A stretch of 64,000 nucleotides of DNA, taken from the NCBI GenBank assembly GCA_903813345.2, contig CAIIXF020000006.1, positions 28,837,936 to 28,901,935 on the forward strand, in the 5' to 3' direction. The DNA comes from Owenia fusiformis. Lineage: Eukaryota > Annelida > Polychaeta > Sabellida > Oweniidae. Positions 33,600-44,309 of this stretch are shown piece by piece. The position numbers and the translations under genes were made by a program. Positions within the stretch are counted from its first letter, which is position 1; each line of letters begins with the position of its first letter. The notes under the pieces were generated by a model. It searched no databases, was not told the origin of the DNA, and was given only the letters and a program-made list of their open reading frames with translations.

Positions 33600-34480
33600 T
33601 ACTGTTCTCCCGGTATTTTTCGCGTACGATTTAGTTTTGCGCTTTTCGCGATTGTGGCTTTGTGAAAATTAATCTTTGCGAAATTGTCAATTAAATCCCC
33701 GGGGATTTGTGAAATTTCTTGTTTCCTGGGACTCCATTGCATTTCATGTTTTGTAGAATGTTTGTCAAGTGTTTTTAGGCGATAAATGGGCTAATAAGTA
33801 ACAATGTCTGTTACAATGGCTTATTAAATCAAATAAACCAAAAAATACGATGTAATAGAGTCGCGAAATCATGTTTTCTCAAGCATGGCGTAGAATAATG
33901 GAAATAACGTCACAACGCATGCGCGTAAATAGACATTTCATGGTCCAAAGATTTCAATGGAGAGCAGTCTTCATCAAAATTTAAAATCTTAATAACTTTT
34001 TAGCAAATAATTTATTTTCTTAGGATTCAACGGATCCATGTTAGACCCAACGAAGTGTTCATTTTGATATATAAAACAGCAAAATCCATCCACAGATCTT
34101 TCGGCCTTTTAATGATTTAATTTTCGGGATATTTTGCTAAAACCCCCCATTGGCCGCCATTATAAACTTTGAAAAACCCCAAATCCTCATCATTTCATAT
34201 CATTCGTTAAGTGATCTAAACAACTCCAATCGCTTAGGATTCAACGGATTCTAAGAGATCAAAGCTAATACAATTTGTTGACAACCCCCGTTTCAATATT
34301 TGCCGCATAATCTTTCGGCCTTTTAGGTTATAAATTTGTCAATATTTTTATTTTCGACCATTACTGACGTACTTGGATCCGAGATTCATTGTCCCGGGAT
34401 TCATGACGCTATTTCCATTATTCTACGCCATGATTTGCGAAATTATAACTCGCGAAATAAACTAGGAGTACAGTATATTT
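33600..34480. mobile_element. 'CGCGAAAT' repeat split by a 549-bp TIR element
   Basis: Outer parts carry TTTTCGCG/TTTGCGAAATT at the left and TTTGCGAAATTATAACTCGCGAAATAAACTAGGAGTACAGTATA at the right, a palindrome-like repeat. Inside it, 33884-34432 has inverted ends CATGGCGTAGAATAATGGAAATA...CGTCA and TGACGCTATTTCCATTATTCTACGCCATG (about 28 bp). That is a second element inserted in the first. The inner interior has two related GGATTCAACGGAT blocks. There is no gene. Confidence 0.75.
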
Positions 34481-37400
34481 TAACTTTTCCAAAAGAGCGG
34501 ATTCTGTTGTAACCGTCTCTGAAAGTTCTCATACCATCTTTGCAAAGTGGAAAGTGGTACAAATGTTTCTGTTGGCATTGGGGTCATCTGCGACTGAGTC
34601 TGAGTAAATGATGCCACATAATTAAACAAATTCTCACACATTTTAGTGGAGAATTCAACAAAAGTGTTTGTATCGCTTATTGCAGCACTTTGGTCGGGAG
34701 TCTGCTGGGCTAACTGGTCTAAAGGCTCTACAGAGACACCTATCTGGGCAACGTGCGACGCTTGCTGCTGGAAAGACATCCCAAAGGGCTGAGCAGATCC
34801 ACCATCTGAAAATATCATAAGACTTTGTTACTAAAACTGACGAAGTTGTTTTACAAATGGGCACCTCCAATACATGTAAACAAATAAATTAGGAACATAC
34901 TGTTTACAGCTTAAATCTCAAAAGTGTTTCTTTGGTAAATATCCGGCTCCTATTCCAATACTGTCTGTAATGTTGTATGAACATTTTATACTGGTAATTG
35001 TCAAAGCATGGACTTTCAAGAGAAACCCCATGATCTAAACTTTACAATTCTGGACAATCATACCTGGTTTGAGTTTTGTTATTTTAAAGATGGCACTAGG
35101 CTTCTGGTTTGTAATGTGTCCTAGTAGCTGCCATGATGACCCATCACTGCCTGGCCATGAGAAATGTACTGAAAGTATCATAAATTAAGATGTATATAGT
35201 TAAATATATCTCCTGCCAAAATAAACCATTTCAGTGGATATGTGACTGAATGTCACTAACGCCAATATGCTTTTGAGTTTAATACATATTCCTTCCCAAT
35301 GTAGGACTGTAGGACATACATTCACTGATGGGTATGCAGAGTCAAAATTATCACGATGATCAATGAAAAATAGTATTTTTTATTAAAATAATTTATTGAA
35401 AGGGATTTATTGACCCGGTTTCATGACATTTTCAAGGTGGTCTTAAACAGTTTAAACAGTCAGGTGTTGGAAAGAATCGAAGAATTTTGAGAATAAAGGC
35501 ATTTGATAGGGAGAATATCTGAATAATAAGTACATATATGCATGAATGTATAAAAGTAATAATTGAGCTACATTGCAAGAAACACATTATTTCACATATG
35601 ATGATCATTTAACCTAAAAGCAAAATCCAGGTGAAAATGCTGGAGGAAATACAATAACTTCAAAACTGGTTCTTAAAGAGAGAATCAGAGATAGCGAGCA
35701 GGCTAAACAAAAAATTGTTCCAATTTTAGAATATTTTTGGCTCATGTCATTCCTTGTCACGTCTATTTTCTAAAAATCACAAAAGTGCATACTTTATTCA
35801 AGGAAAACAATAGATTTTTACAATAATGTATTGTTTTTCTATAAGAATGGTTACCATTCTTATTATTTGGGAGAATTTAAACATTTTTCACCCATTTTTG
35901 TACTTTGAATCTTTAATAACTTCACCAATTTATAACATATTGTGAATCTTTTGGGAGATATTGTATTTGATATTGTAAGGAATGGATTGGTAGGTCAATT
36001 ATGCACGTTGCTTGTAATTTTGTCACCCCCTATAGATCTGATTCTGCCTTTAAGGAAACATTTAAGTTCAAAGATTAAAATGAGGGAAAATGTAGGACTA
36101 CTAAAAATGCTTTTTGGTGTTAAGCTTTTTCATGAAAATGAAATGTAATACTAAAAGATGTGATAAGACCCCTTTTCAATAAAAAGATCAATTATACATA
36201 ATTACCAACCTACATATCCATTATGCAGTGCATAATATGGTAAAATCAAACATACCTGCTCCTCCCATATTCTCAGGGAATGGGGTTGCTCCTGTCATAA
36301 ACACAACAACATGATTAATGTTGTCTGCCTCTGGTATATTAAACACAAATCTTGTATCACCAATTGGTAGACAATCTGTTTGTACCTGCAATGGTACATA
36401 CTTTATTAAATACCTGTGAAATTCATTGTTATGCATTTTAGAATGTAAAAGAAATATAGACCAGGTGTTACATCGACGAATACAGACCGCAGGGCTTAAG
36501 GCACAAATGTTTTCTGTACCCTGAACGATTGAAGGGAGTGAGGGGTTCAAACTGTCAACGGCTTTTGTACCTAGCCCTAATTACCAGGGGTATTGTTTGC
36601 AATTATAACCCGGGTGAAATATTGACTTCAAAGTTTCTAGTAGAAGGCGTGAATCAAGTCATGTTCGAATACAATTTACAACCCTCAGGGGTCAACAAAG
36701 CATAATGGAAAAACTAGATATGTAGCTGCATTCATGTTAGATAGATTATGCACATGTTGTGTTTAGATAAATCTCTGAGTGTGCTATAAATTTCGGGTTG
36801 ATAAGTAACATTAAAAAAATTTGTAAAGCTAGGAAATGGGTCAAAAGTGAATTTAACGAGACAAAAATGGCAGCCATTTTGAAAATAGGCGAGCTTTTGA
36901 ACCAGGAGTCATAGGGGAGTTTTCAGTATTGATGTTAAACAGAAATAACTTAAAACAGGAATCCTATCGACAGAGGTTTTAGAACGTGCCACTATTGTTG
37001 ACGGACGGACGAACGCACGCATGCACGGACGGTCGGACAGACAGACAAGTGAGTGATTGCAAAAGCTCACCATGTGAGCTAAAAAAGCACATAACATTAC
37101 ATAAACAGGTACATGTATACTTTTCAGAGATAATGAGAAGTTCTCCATAATACTTACAGGTAAGAATGTCCTTATTACATGTAAAGATATTACCAAAATA
37201 GCTACAGTCCTCACCATAAATATATGACACCTGGATTTGCTGAAGTGAGGATTTCTTATGTTTAAAAGATAAGAATTTTCAAGAGGCTATACATCAGTGG
37301 ATGAGAGTATCCCGGGAGAGTATACAGACATTATTTGAAAGCATGAAGTCTCCAATCACCATGGTCTGGAAATCTATCTACATTTACATCAATAATCCGC

Positions 37401-39387
37401 AAAAGGCTAATAAGCCCATTTAAAGCAGATATATAGTTTAACAGTGATATAATTTGGATAGAATACAATTTGAACCTTAACATTTAAAAAATAGATCTAT
37501 GGTTTACAACTCATTTTCAAATGCTATAGTACATGTAGTAACTGTAATATTAACCATTCAGCTGGCAGAAGTTAAATATTTATATGTTTTAATTTAGAAA
37601 TGTACAAGGTATATTCTGACCAAATTTCAGGATGTTTGGACCAATATTTACAAAATGCCAGATACTTTTACCTTATTTATTGATCACCCTGTACACCGAA
37701 ATCATGCAACACTTCTCCACTAATATAAGGAGGCATCTTCCCCAAGGTCGATGGTTCCGTTCGTAGAAAAGTAGGCCATATTCAAAAATTATTTGTATTG
37801 AACAAAAACAAATTTCAAGAATGAACCATAGACCTATTGCTAAAATACAACTGAGCTTAATTGTTAAGCTGCTTGCTGACAGAAGATTTAAAACGGGATA
37901 GGCTATCACTGTCTAAAATACCACTGGGTAGAGTGTTCCATTTTACTATTGTCCTTGGAAAGTAACTAAACTTGTATGCATCCGTTCAGGCAGCTGGTTG
38001 GATGAATTTGGATGGATGGAACTGTCTAGTGTTTGTGTTTATTTGAGGGCTGAAGTATGTGGGTATAGTGATGGCTGCTAAGTTTTGAGTTCCTTTGTAG
38101 AAGGTAGTGATTCCCACTGCAGGTGTTGGAGAGCTTGGGTGACACAGCCTGGTTCCCTAGAGTGACATTTGGTAACAAATCTGGCTGCTCTCCTTTGTAC
38201 CTGTTCCAGCATGTTGATATCCTTCTGGCGGTAAGGATCCCATGCTGCACTAGCATATTCTAGGTTAAGCCGTACTAGTGACTTGTATGCCTGGGCTTTA
38301 ATGTTCTCTGGGCACTGGTGGAGGTTGCGCCGGAGGAAGCCTAGTACCTTGTTAGATTTTGATACTACTGTTTGTATGTGTGTGATCCAGTTTAGGTTGT
38401 TTGTGATTTCGATCCCTCGATATGGAATGTGGGTCACAGATTTTAGTTCTACTCCTAACATAGTGTACTTGTGTGTGATGGGTGATTTACGTCTGTGAAT
38501 ACTCAGTACATAGCATTTTGAGGGATGGAATTTCATTTGCCATGTATTTGCCCAGGAGACCAGTTTGTCAAGGTCATCCTGGAGTGTCAGTACATCGGTT
38601 CTCGACAGACATGAAGAGGAGGCTGTCATCTGCAAATAGTTTGAGGCTGGTTGTTGTTGATAAGTCGCTGCCTATATCATTGATATAGACAAGGAAGCAG
38701 AGCGGTCCGAGCACAGTTTTCTTGAGGGACACCCAATTTCACTGGTGTTCTTGTATGTCTATATCAATAATCTGCAGAAGGCTAATAAGCCCATATAAAG
38801 CAGATATATAATTTAACAGTGATAGAATTTGAATAGAATATAATTTAAAACCTTAACATTTAAAAATAGATCTATGGTTTGCAACTCATTCAAATGGAAA
38901 GGAACTTTCCTTATGTTGAAATACCCTGGGGTGACTGTCAGGCTACCGCGTTGACATCACCCCTCTTTACCAGTAGTTGTACTAGTTGTACTAGATTCTC
39001 CATCCTGTACTACCTGTTGGGACCTTCCAACGAGCCAAGATCTGAGCCTGCTCAAGTTGTTTCCGCGAATTCCGTAGTGATTAACCTTAAGGAGCAGGCG
39101 CTCGTGTGCGACTCTGGTGATATAAAATCCAGGTGTCATTTATTAATGGTGAGCACTTTTTTAGATGGAGACCTTCCCACTAGCCGTGATACTATTATAC
39201 ATGTACAGCAGGTTGTTAGGAACCTGTGATATCTCACGATGATAAGATTTCCATTTCATAGAACCATCTGAATGTAGGTACAAGGTTGTTTACCCAGAAG
39301 AAAACAATGAGACTGAGTCTGAAGTCAGATAGAAAACAAAGAACTTACTAGTCTCCCAGCGACGATTACCCCAAACATATTCGCCAT
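34480..39387 (-). CDS. HIKESHI: Hikeshi (OPI10 homologue), Hsp70 nuclear import carrier, complete, 199 residues
   Basis: In animals Hikeshi carries ATP-bound Hsp70 through nuclear pores during heat stress, binding FG-nucleoporins. Exons on the minus strand: 39387-39349, 36385-36256, 35168-35064 and 34805-34480, with intron phases 0, 1 and 1. The reading frame is intact and the length (199) matches the usual 197 or so. Diagnostic segments are [58 protein letters not shown] and the C-terminal [19 protein letters not shown]. The start [13 protein letters not shown] gives the conserved N-terminal MFG-VAGRL. Intron 1 (about 3 kb) holds a broken LINE and other repeats. No heat-shock element was identified with confidence. 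Confidence 0.97.
36955..37085. repeat. GACGGACG-type dispersed repeat
   Basis: GACGGACGGACGAACGCACGC...GGACGGTCGGACAGACAGAC is followed by GATTGCAAAAGCTCACCATGTGAGCTAAAAAA, which ends in an AGCTCAC/GTGAGCT palindrome. From memory, repeats of this form are common in bivalve genomes, which is part of the basis for the mollusc suggestion. It lies in intron 1 of HIKESHI. Confidence 0.6.
37372..37522. repeat. Dispersed repeat, copy 1 of a direct pair
   Basis: It matches 38757-38898 over about 140 bases (TCAATAATC-GC-AAGGCTAATAAGCCCAT...AACCTTAACATTTAAAAA-TAGATCTATGGTTT). Both copies are in HIKESHI intron 1. The second copy interrupts the LINE. Confidence 0.8.
38044..39140 (-). pseudogene. Broken non-LTR retrotransposon reverse transcriptase (jockey-like)
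   Basis: Read on the minus strand, it has reverse-transcriptase fragments in order: [18 protein letters not shown] and [10 protein letters not shown] (about 39140-38957), GVPQ with a shifted [15 protein letters not shown], the catalytic box as FADD, and then the C-terminal thumb region ([37 protein letters not shown]) to about 38078. Two or more frameshifts and an inserted repeat (38757-38898) interrupt the frame. There is no endonuclease domain, so it is 5'-truncated. It is inert sequence in HIKESHI intron 1. Confidence 0.85.
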
Positions 39388-39389
39388 TA

Positions 39390-40440
39390 TTTATACAACG
39401 CACTTTACAGGATATTTTGCACAAATGAAATATACTTTATCTAATCAATGAACCACTTTACGGGCACATAACTGCATTCAGATTTAGAAGTTAGAAAAAT
39501 TCCTGAATCTCTACCGGATTACGTAGTCTACTAAACGAAAAGCGTGAAAAGTGTAAGGTAGTTGATTCCCCGGGTAGTCCAAGGATGTTTCATTTTTGCA
39601 CGGACCTCTGCCAGATTACCTCTTCTTGGTGTCTAGGCTCAATAAATATACTCAAGGACATTCTTTGAGCCTACTACCAATAGGGGCTGGATCTGGCTCC
39701 GGATCTGTGCATTTTTGTGTCTTCCCCATTCTCAAAAGAGAGTTCATAGCGATATTTTTCACAACTTACGTAACCGTGAACCCAAAGCCAATGAATCAAT
39801 ACAGTAATATTGGACGCACATAAGCATGCTACCAAGGACTTCTCTAATGAGCAAATTACTTTCACACATGAAATACAAAAAATACAGCCTGTGGTACAAT
39901 TTCATTGCAAAGTAATTGCAAAGTATTGACATTGATATAAATAATGTTTTTTTTTGTTTTTTTTTAAGGTTATTTTATTTCCATATTTAAGACATATATA
40001 AACATACAATAATACAATAATACATGAATATGGAGAAACAAGCCTACGTTTGCACATTATTGGCTTGTGAAAATACATTTTATACAGCGGATATTTACAC
40101 ATACAATAGTAGTGTCATAATTTACATAAATGCAGTGTTCAGATGGGATGAAGATGAGTGATGATGATATGAAATTTGGCAAGGTACAGTAGCTATGGCA
40201 CTTCACAATATTTTATTAATAAAATCTGATGATAGATTTATAAGTGTGGAGTTAAGCTTTTGTTAAACTTCCTCGATTCATCCGTCAAATGAGAACACAT
40301 GTAAAATTCAAAAATAATGTACATTTTGAAGAATATCTCACTACTGAAAATAACTGAAAAAAGATTCATTAAAGATTGAAGCAGGAAGATACAAAACTAA
40401 AAATGTAAATGAACGCAAATGTAAAAAATGTTCAGAAAAT
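39390..40440. other. Upstream region of HIKESHI, no recognised gene
   Basis: There is no supported exon. A TATAAATA directly abuts the HIKESHI start codon, too close to set that start. The remaining sequence is AT-rich, with T runs near 39946-39966. Confidence 0.4.
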
Positions 40441-40652
40441 TGTGTTGAAGATGCACTTTGTTATGAGATGCAAAATCTACGACAAGTAAGCGCACTATAT
40501 TATTAGATAAAATTCAAACGGATTTGAAAACTCCCACCCGTGATCGATGTTCATTTACTGTTCTGTTGAAGATGAGCTGCACTTTGTTATGCCGCGAGAT
40601 GCAAAATCTACGAAAGTAAGCGCACTATATTATTAGATAAAATTCAAACGTT
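40441..40652. repeat. Tandem duplication, about 120 bp, two copies
   Basis: TGTTGAAGATGCACTTTGTTATG...GCAAAATCTACGACAAGTAAGCGCACTATATTATTAGATAAAATTCAAACG at 40441 is repeated at 40562 with small insertions (GCTG, CCGC). It is noncoding. Confidence 0.85.
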
Positions 40653-41399
40653 ATAAGGACTTTTCTAACATGACTAAGGAAAACAAGATTATTATGTCAT
40701 ACAAATCAAATATGGAGGAAGTCCTGCATTTCATAACATCGCAACCATTACAACACAACATATTTGTAAATTAATGTAACTGTACAAATGTACCTGTATA
40801 AATGTACCTGTATAATTGTAGTTTGGCCATACCCTGATAACACAGTGGCCGTGCCTTAATAAATTCTAAATCTATATTAGCGCGCATACAAAACAAGCGC
40901 AACTTAGTCTTGTTTAAATACCCGATCAGCTTCAGAGCTGTGTTTAGAACGGGAGATTTGCAATTTCGCGTTGGTGTCAACGTAAATCATTATTTTTATC
41001 ATGTCTATTAGGCCTACATACGAAACGAGCTTGTTTAAAATATGTATCATAGAACACGAGCTATATAACTAGTACTATCAATGGCATATTACACGATGCT
41101 GCATAGTTTATACCCCGGGGTCTATACTATGTAACGGACTAAGTTAACACTGTAACTGAACGATTATTTGTGAGAGAAAACGACATGCATTTGGAAAGGG
41201 CAACTTGTGCGTACAGGTTGACCTTTGCATTCCAATGCATTGCTTAAAGTTAAGTATCCTCAAATCAACTCGTTTTAAAACCATAATACACATTGTATTT
41301 ACTTTGTAAGAATCACTAGCTACAGGTAACACAACCCAAATAGCATCCTTTACATTTGAATCTATATGGAAACTTGATATAAAACATTTACACTGTTCA

Positions 41400-43178
41400 G
41401 AGCTGTCAAGTGTCCCGCGAATGGCGGGATTATCCCGCGAATTTGATCAAAATTAGGCTAATTCGCGTGTCCCGCAATGTCCCGCGAATTCCCGCAAATG
41501 ACGGCTTTGACCTCCGCGAATTTCCGAAATTGTTGCAATCCCCTATATTGTGATTATCTTATCTTATATAAGAAGCTAAATTTTTGCACTTTTGAGGAGT
41601 AAAGTTTACCTAATTTTAAGTACCTAACATGCTGTTGTTTGGTATCAAAATAAAGAGGAAGGGTTCAACTTTCATTTTGATTACGAAAATAGGGATGTAC
41701 AATGTACATGTAGGTCACAAATAGTTACAACGTTGGCCTTTTTACTACCCGTGTGGCCTTCATCTCAGAAGTGAGCAAATGTTAGCAAACGCGAGTTACA
41801 ATAAATGGACGCTGATATCTAGAAAGGGTTTGTAGAAAAATCAGGGTACCGGGTAGTAAATCCTCCATGCTGGGTTTAAACTTGGTACTCGGTACCCTGG
41901 CTACACCTATATGACATTGTAAGACATAACAATTTACAATTCAGTGGACATTTTTTGAAAATTGGGATAACTTAAATTATGATTGATAATCAAAATCTTA
42001 CAAGTTGCATCATGTAAATTAATACACGTCACCTCTCTGCTAAAGCAACGATAGCTATTTACAGATTTAAATCATAATCAAAACAATTCACGTACCAACA
42101 TACGAACTATTGAAAATAGAGTAAGATTGATTTGTCTTGTTTTTCAAATCGTCTTACAATGTCATTGGCGTACTAGCCAGGAGGGGGTGCGATCGCATCC
42201 CCCCCCCCTTCATTACCAATGGAAATATGACCATGATGATAGAGGAAGAAAGAGCCTTAAAATGCTTTTATTTGAAGCTTCTAGCTCAATTTTGAAGGAA
42301 GTTACATACATTTTTGTAAATTCAAAACAAATCTTACACGTTTTCTAATGATCTAATTATGTTGTATATTCGTATATTTCGTTTTTTGTTACCCGGTTTT
42401 TGGATACCAAGTTTGAACCCAGCATGGAGGATTTACTACCCGGTACCCTTTTTTCTAAAAACCCTATCTAGAAAAGTAACCTCATTCCCTATAATTTGAT
42501 GTAGATTAATCGAACCCCTATATCATGGGCTTTCAAACAGTATATGAATAGGTACATTTTAATATATAACATTATTTTATGGGGGTAAGCGTTTCATAGT
42601 TGGTCACGACGCCAGAAGTGCAAAGTATTGTTCCGAATTTTTGAATTTTGTGTTAGATTACGGTACTCACACCTGAAGCGTGTTTTTTTTGATAAATTAC
42701 AATAAAGTTTAATTAAATTCCTATGTGTATTTTGTGAAATTGTGTTGACGTTTATTTAAGTTACAATGTAACTGTGCATTATATTTGATTAATCAGTATA
42801 TGAAAGTTTGATTTAAGTACTTTTACACGCTTTTACATTAGTCCCAATCACGCAAATACCTTGAATGTCCCGAGACATCCTGCAAATTTAGGTGGACTGT
42901 CCCGCGAAATCCCGCAAATTTAGGGCACTTTGTCTAAAAAATCTGTCCCTCTATGAAGTTTTTGGTGGTCACCTGTTACCCGCAATTAGGGTGTTTGTCC
43001 CTCGAATGATCCCGCGAATTTGATAAAAAAGATTTGGCCTATTAGCGCAATCACGCAAATCCCTTAAATGTCCCGCGAAATCCCGCGAATTTAGTAGATG
43101 TCCCGCAAAATCCCGCGAATTTTGGGCACTGGGTCTAAAAAATCTGTCCCGCGAGGAAATCTTTGGGGGTTGACAGTA
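41400..43178. mobile_element. 'TCCCGCGAAT' element, outer host of nested insertions
   Basis: Ends read GAGCTGTCAAGTGTCCCGCG (left) and GGGGGTTGACAGTAC (right), a short inverted repeat (CTGTCAA/TTGACAG). Both ends are packed with TCCCGCGAATT/TCCCGCAAAT units. Two direct copies of about 110 bp lie at the right (42849-42960 and 43060-43165). The centre is occupied by another element (41826-42480). Confidence 0.6.
41826..42480. mobile_element. 'CCGGGTACC' element containing a MITE-family segment
   Basis: The left end (AGGGTTTGTAGAAAAATCAGGGTACCGGGTAGTAAATCCTCCATGCTGGGTT) and right end (AACCCAGCATGGAGGATTTACTACCCGGTACCC...AAAACCCTATC) are inverted copies over about 70 bases. Within it, an inverted pair (ATGACATTGTAAGAC and GTCTTACAATGTCAT) and a partial TAGCCAGGAGGGGG MITE (42167-42345) are nested. 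A second copy is at about 49582-50705. Confidence 0.75.
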
Positions 43179-43286
43179 CTGACTGTTATTACACCCTATG
43201 TATAGTCTGTCACGTGGCCTTATGATGATGGGTGGGCGAACCTTATCCCGTTCCCGGACTATAGTCCTGCACTGATCGCATTCATT

Positions 43287-43740
43287 TGCCTGTACGATTA
43301 CAACTTGGGAGAATTATCTACGCCCCTTACACTTAAGATACCTACCTCAATGCATTATAGAACTCAAGATGTAACTTCTAATATATTGGAACCGCCGATT
43401 GTCTGGGTATATCGGCAGAACGGGAACATTTTCTCTTTTTCATCGAGAGAGATTCCATCACTGAAATGGCGGTTGGATTTAAAAGGGGAATCCCCCGTTT
43501 GGCTGTCCCGGATGTAGCCCGGAAGTACCAATATGGAGGAATTTGACGGTTGAAATAAGTTAAATGTTACACGCAAATATTGCGATCAAAAACGAAAATG
43601 TCTTCGTTCTGCCGATAAACCCAGACAATTGTGGATTCAACTACACGAAAAGAATGCTAAATTACCAAGGAATCTATTGAAGTAGGTATCTGAAGTGTAA
43701 GATCAGTAAAAAATTCTCCCATGTTGTAATCGCACAGGCA
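43287..43740. mobile_element. Foldback element related to the one at 60.7 kb
   Basis: The arms begin TTTGCCTGTACGATTACAACTTGGGAGAATT and return as AATTCTCCCATGTTGTAATCGCACAGGCAT. Internal blocks (GATACCTACCTCAATGCATT, TTGTCTGGGTATATCGGCAGAACG, GGAGGAATTTGACGGTTGAA) match those of 60717-61281. The open frames on both strands here are by-products of the palindrome. Confidence 0.75.
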
Positions 43741-44275
43741 TATCCAGCAATCGTAATGTTAAATCGGACATCACCTTATCTCCTAACTGGTACTATTACT
43801 GAGATTTCGTATCAACACTTTAGTCTACTAAATTAATATTTAAAACTCATATATGTGAGCGTTAATGCAGGGGCATTTCATACAGGCTATAAACACCGCC
43901 CTTTCATCAAATGTGTTTTCTGGTTTCCTTAATTTCGCCAATTTCTTAAGAAATTGATGGATAATTTCAAGATTATATGATCAGACACATAAACATGGCA
44001 TATACCACATTAGTTTCTCATATTTAGTTGTTGTTTTTAAGTTGTTGTTTTTTGTTGAACCATATATTACGTACATGGATAACTGTATTTTATTTACAAG
44101 TAGGCTGCATCTTGTATTGCCAAAACATAGCATCAAGTTTCACTAGAGCTGCATAGAACACTTCTTATCAGATGTGTTGACAGCTCCCCTGATAAAGAAA
44201 GTGTCTGGTAATTTCTGGATTTGGCAAAAGATTGAGATGTTCACAGGACCATAGTCCGGGAACGGGATAAGGCGA

Positions 44276-44309
44276 ACCGTTCGCTGGGTTCGATTCCCAG
44301 TTCAGACAC
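44276..44309 (+). other. tRNA T-arm-like motif inside a transposon
   Basis: CTGGGTTCGATTCCCAG is a perfect five-pair T-stem with a TTCGATT loop and a B-box match. It is followed by TTCAGACACG, whose CAGACAC can pair with GTGTCTG at 44201. The 109-base span is too long for a tRNA and no D-arm or anticodon arm is apparent, so this is a relic or a look-alike. Confidence 0.35.

Noticed and set aside
39388-39396. TATAAATA immediately before the HIKESHI start codon
   Set aside because: It abuts the ATG, leaving no room for a transcription start between. It cannot be the TATA box for this start.
43305-43576. Overlapping 70-codon frames on both strands
   Set aside because: They are by-products of a foldback palindrome; the two frames mirror each other.
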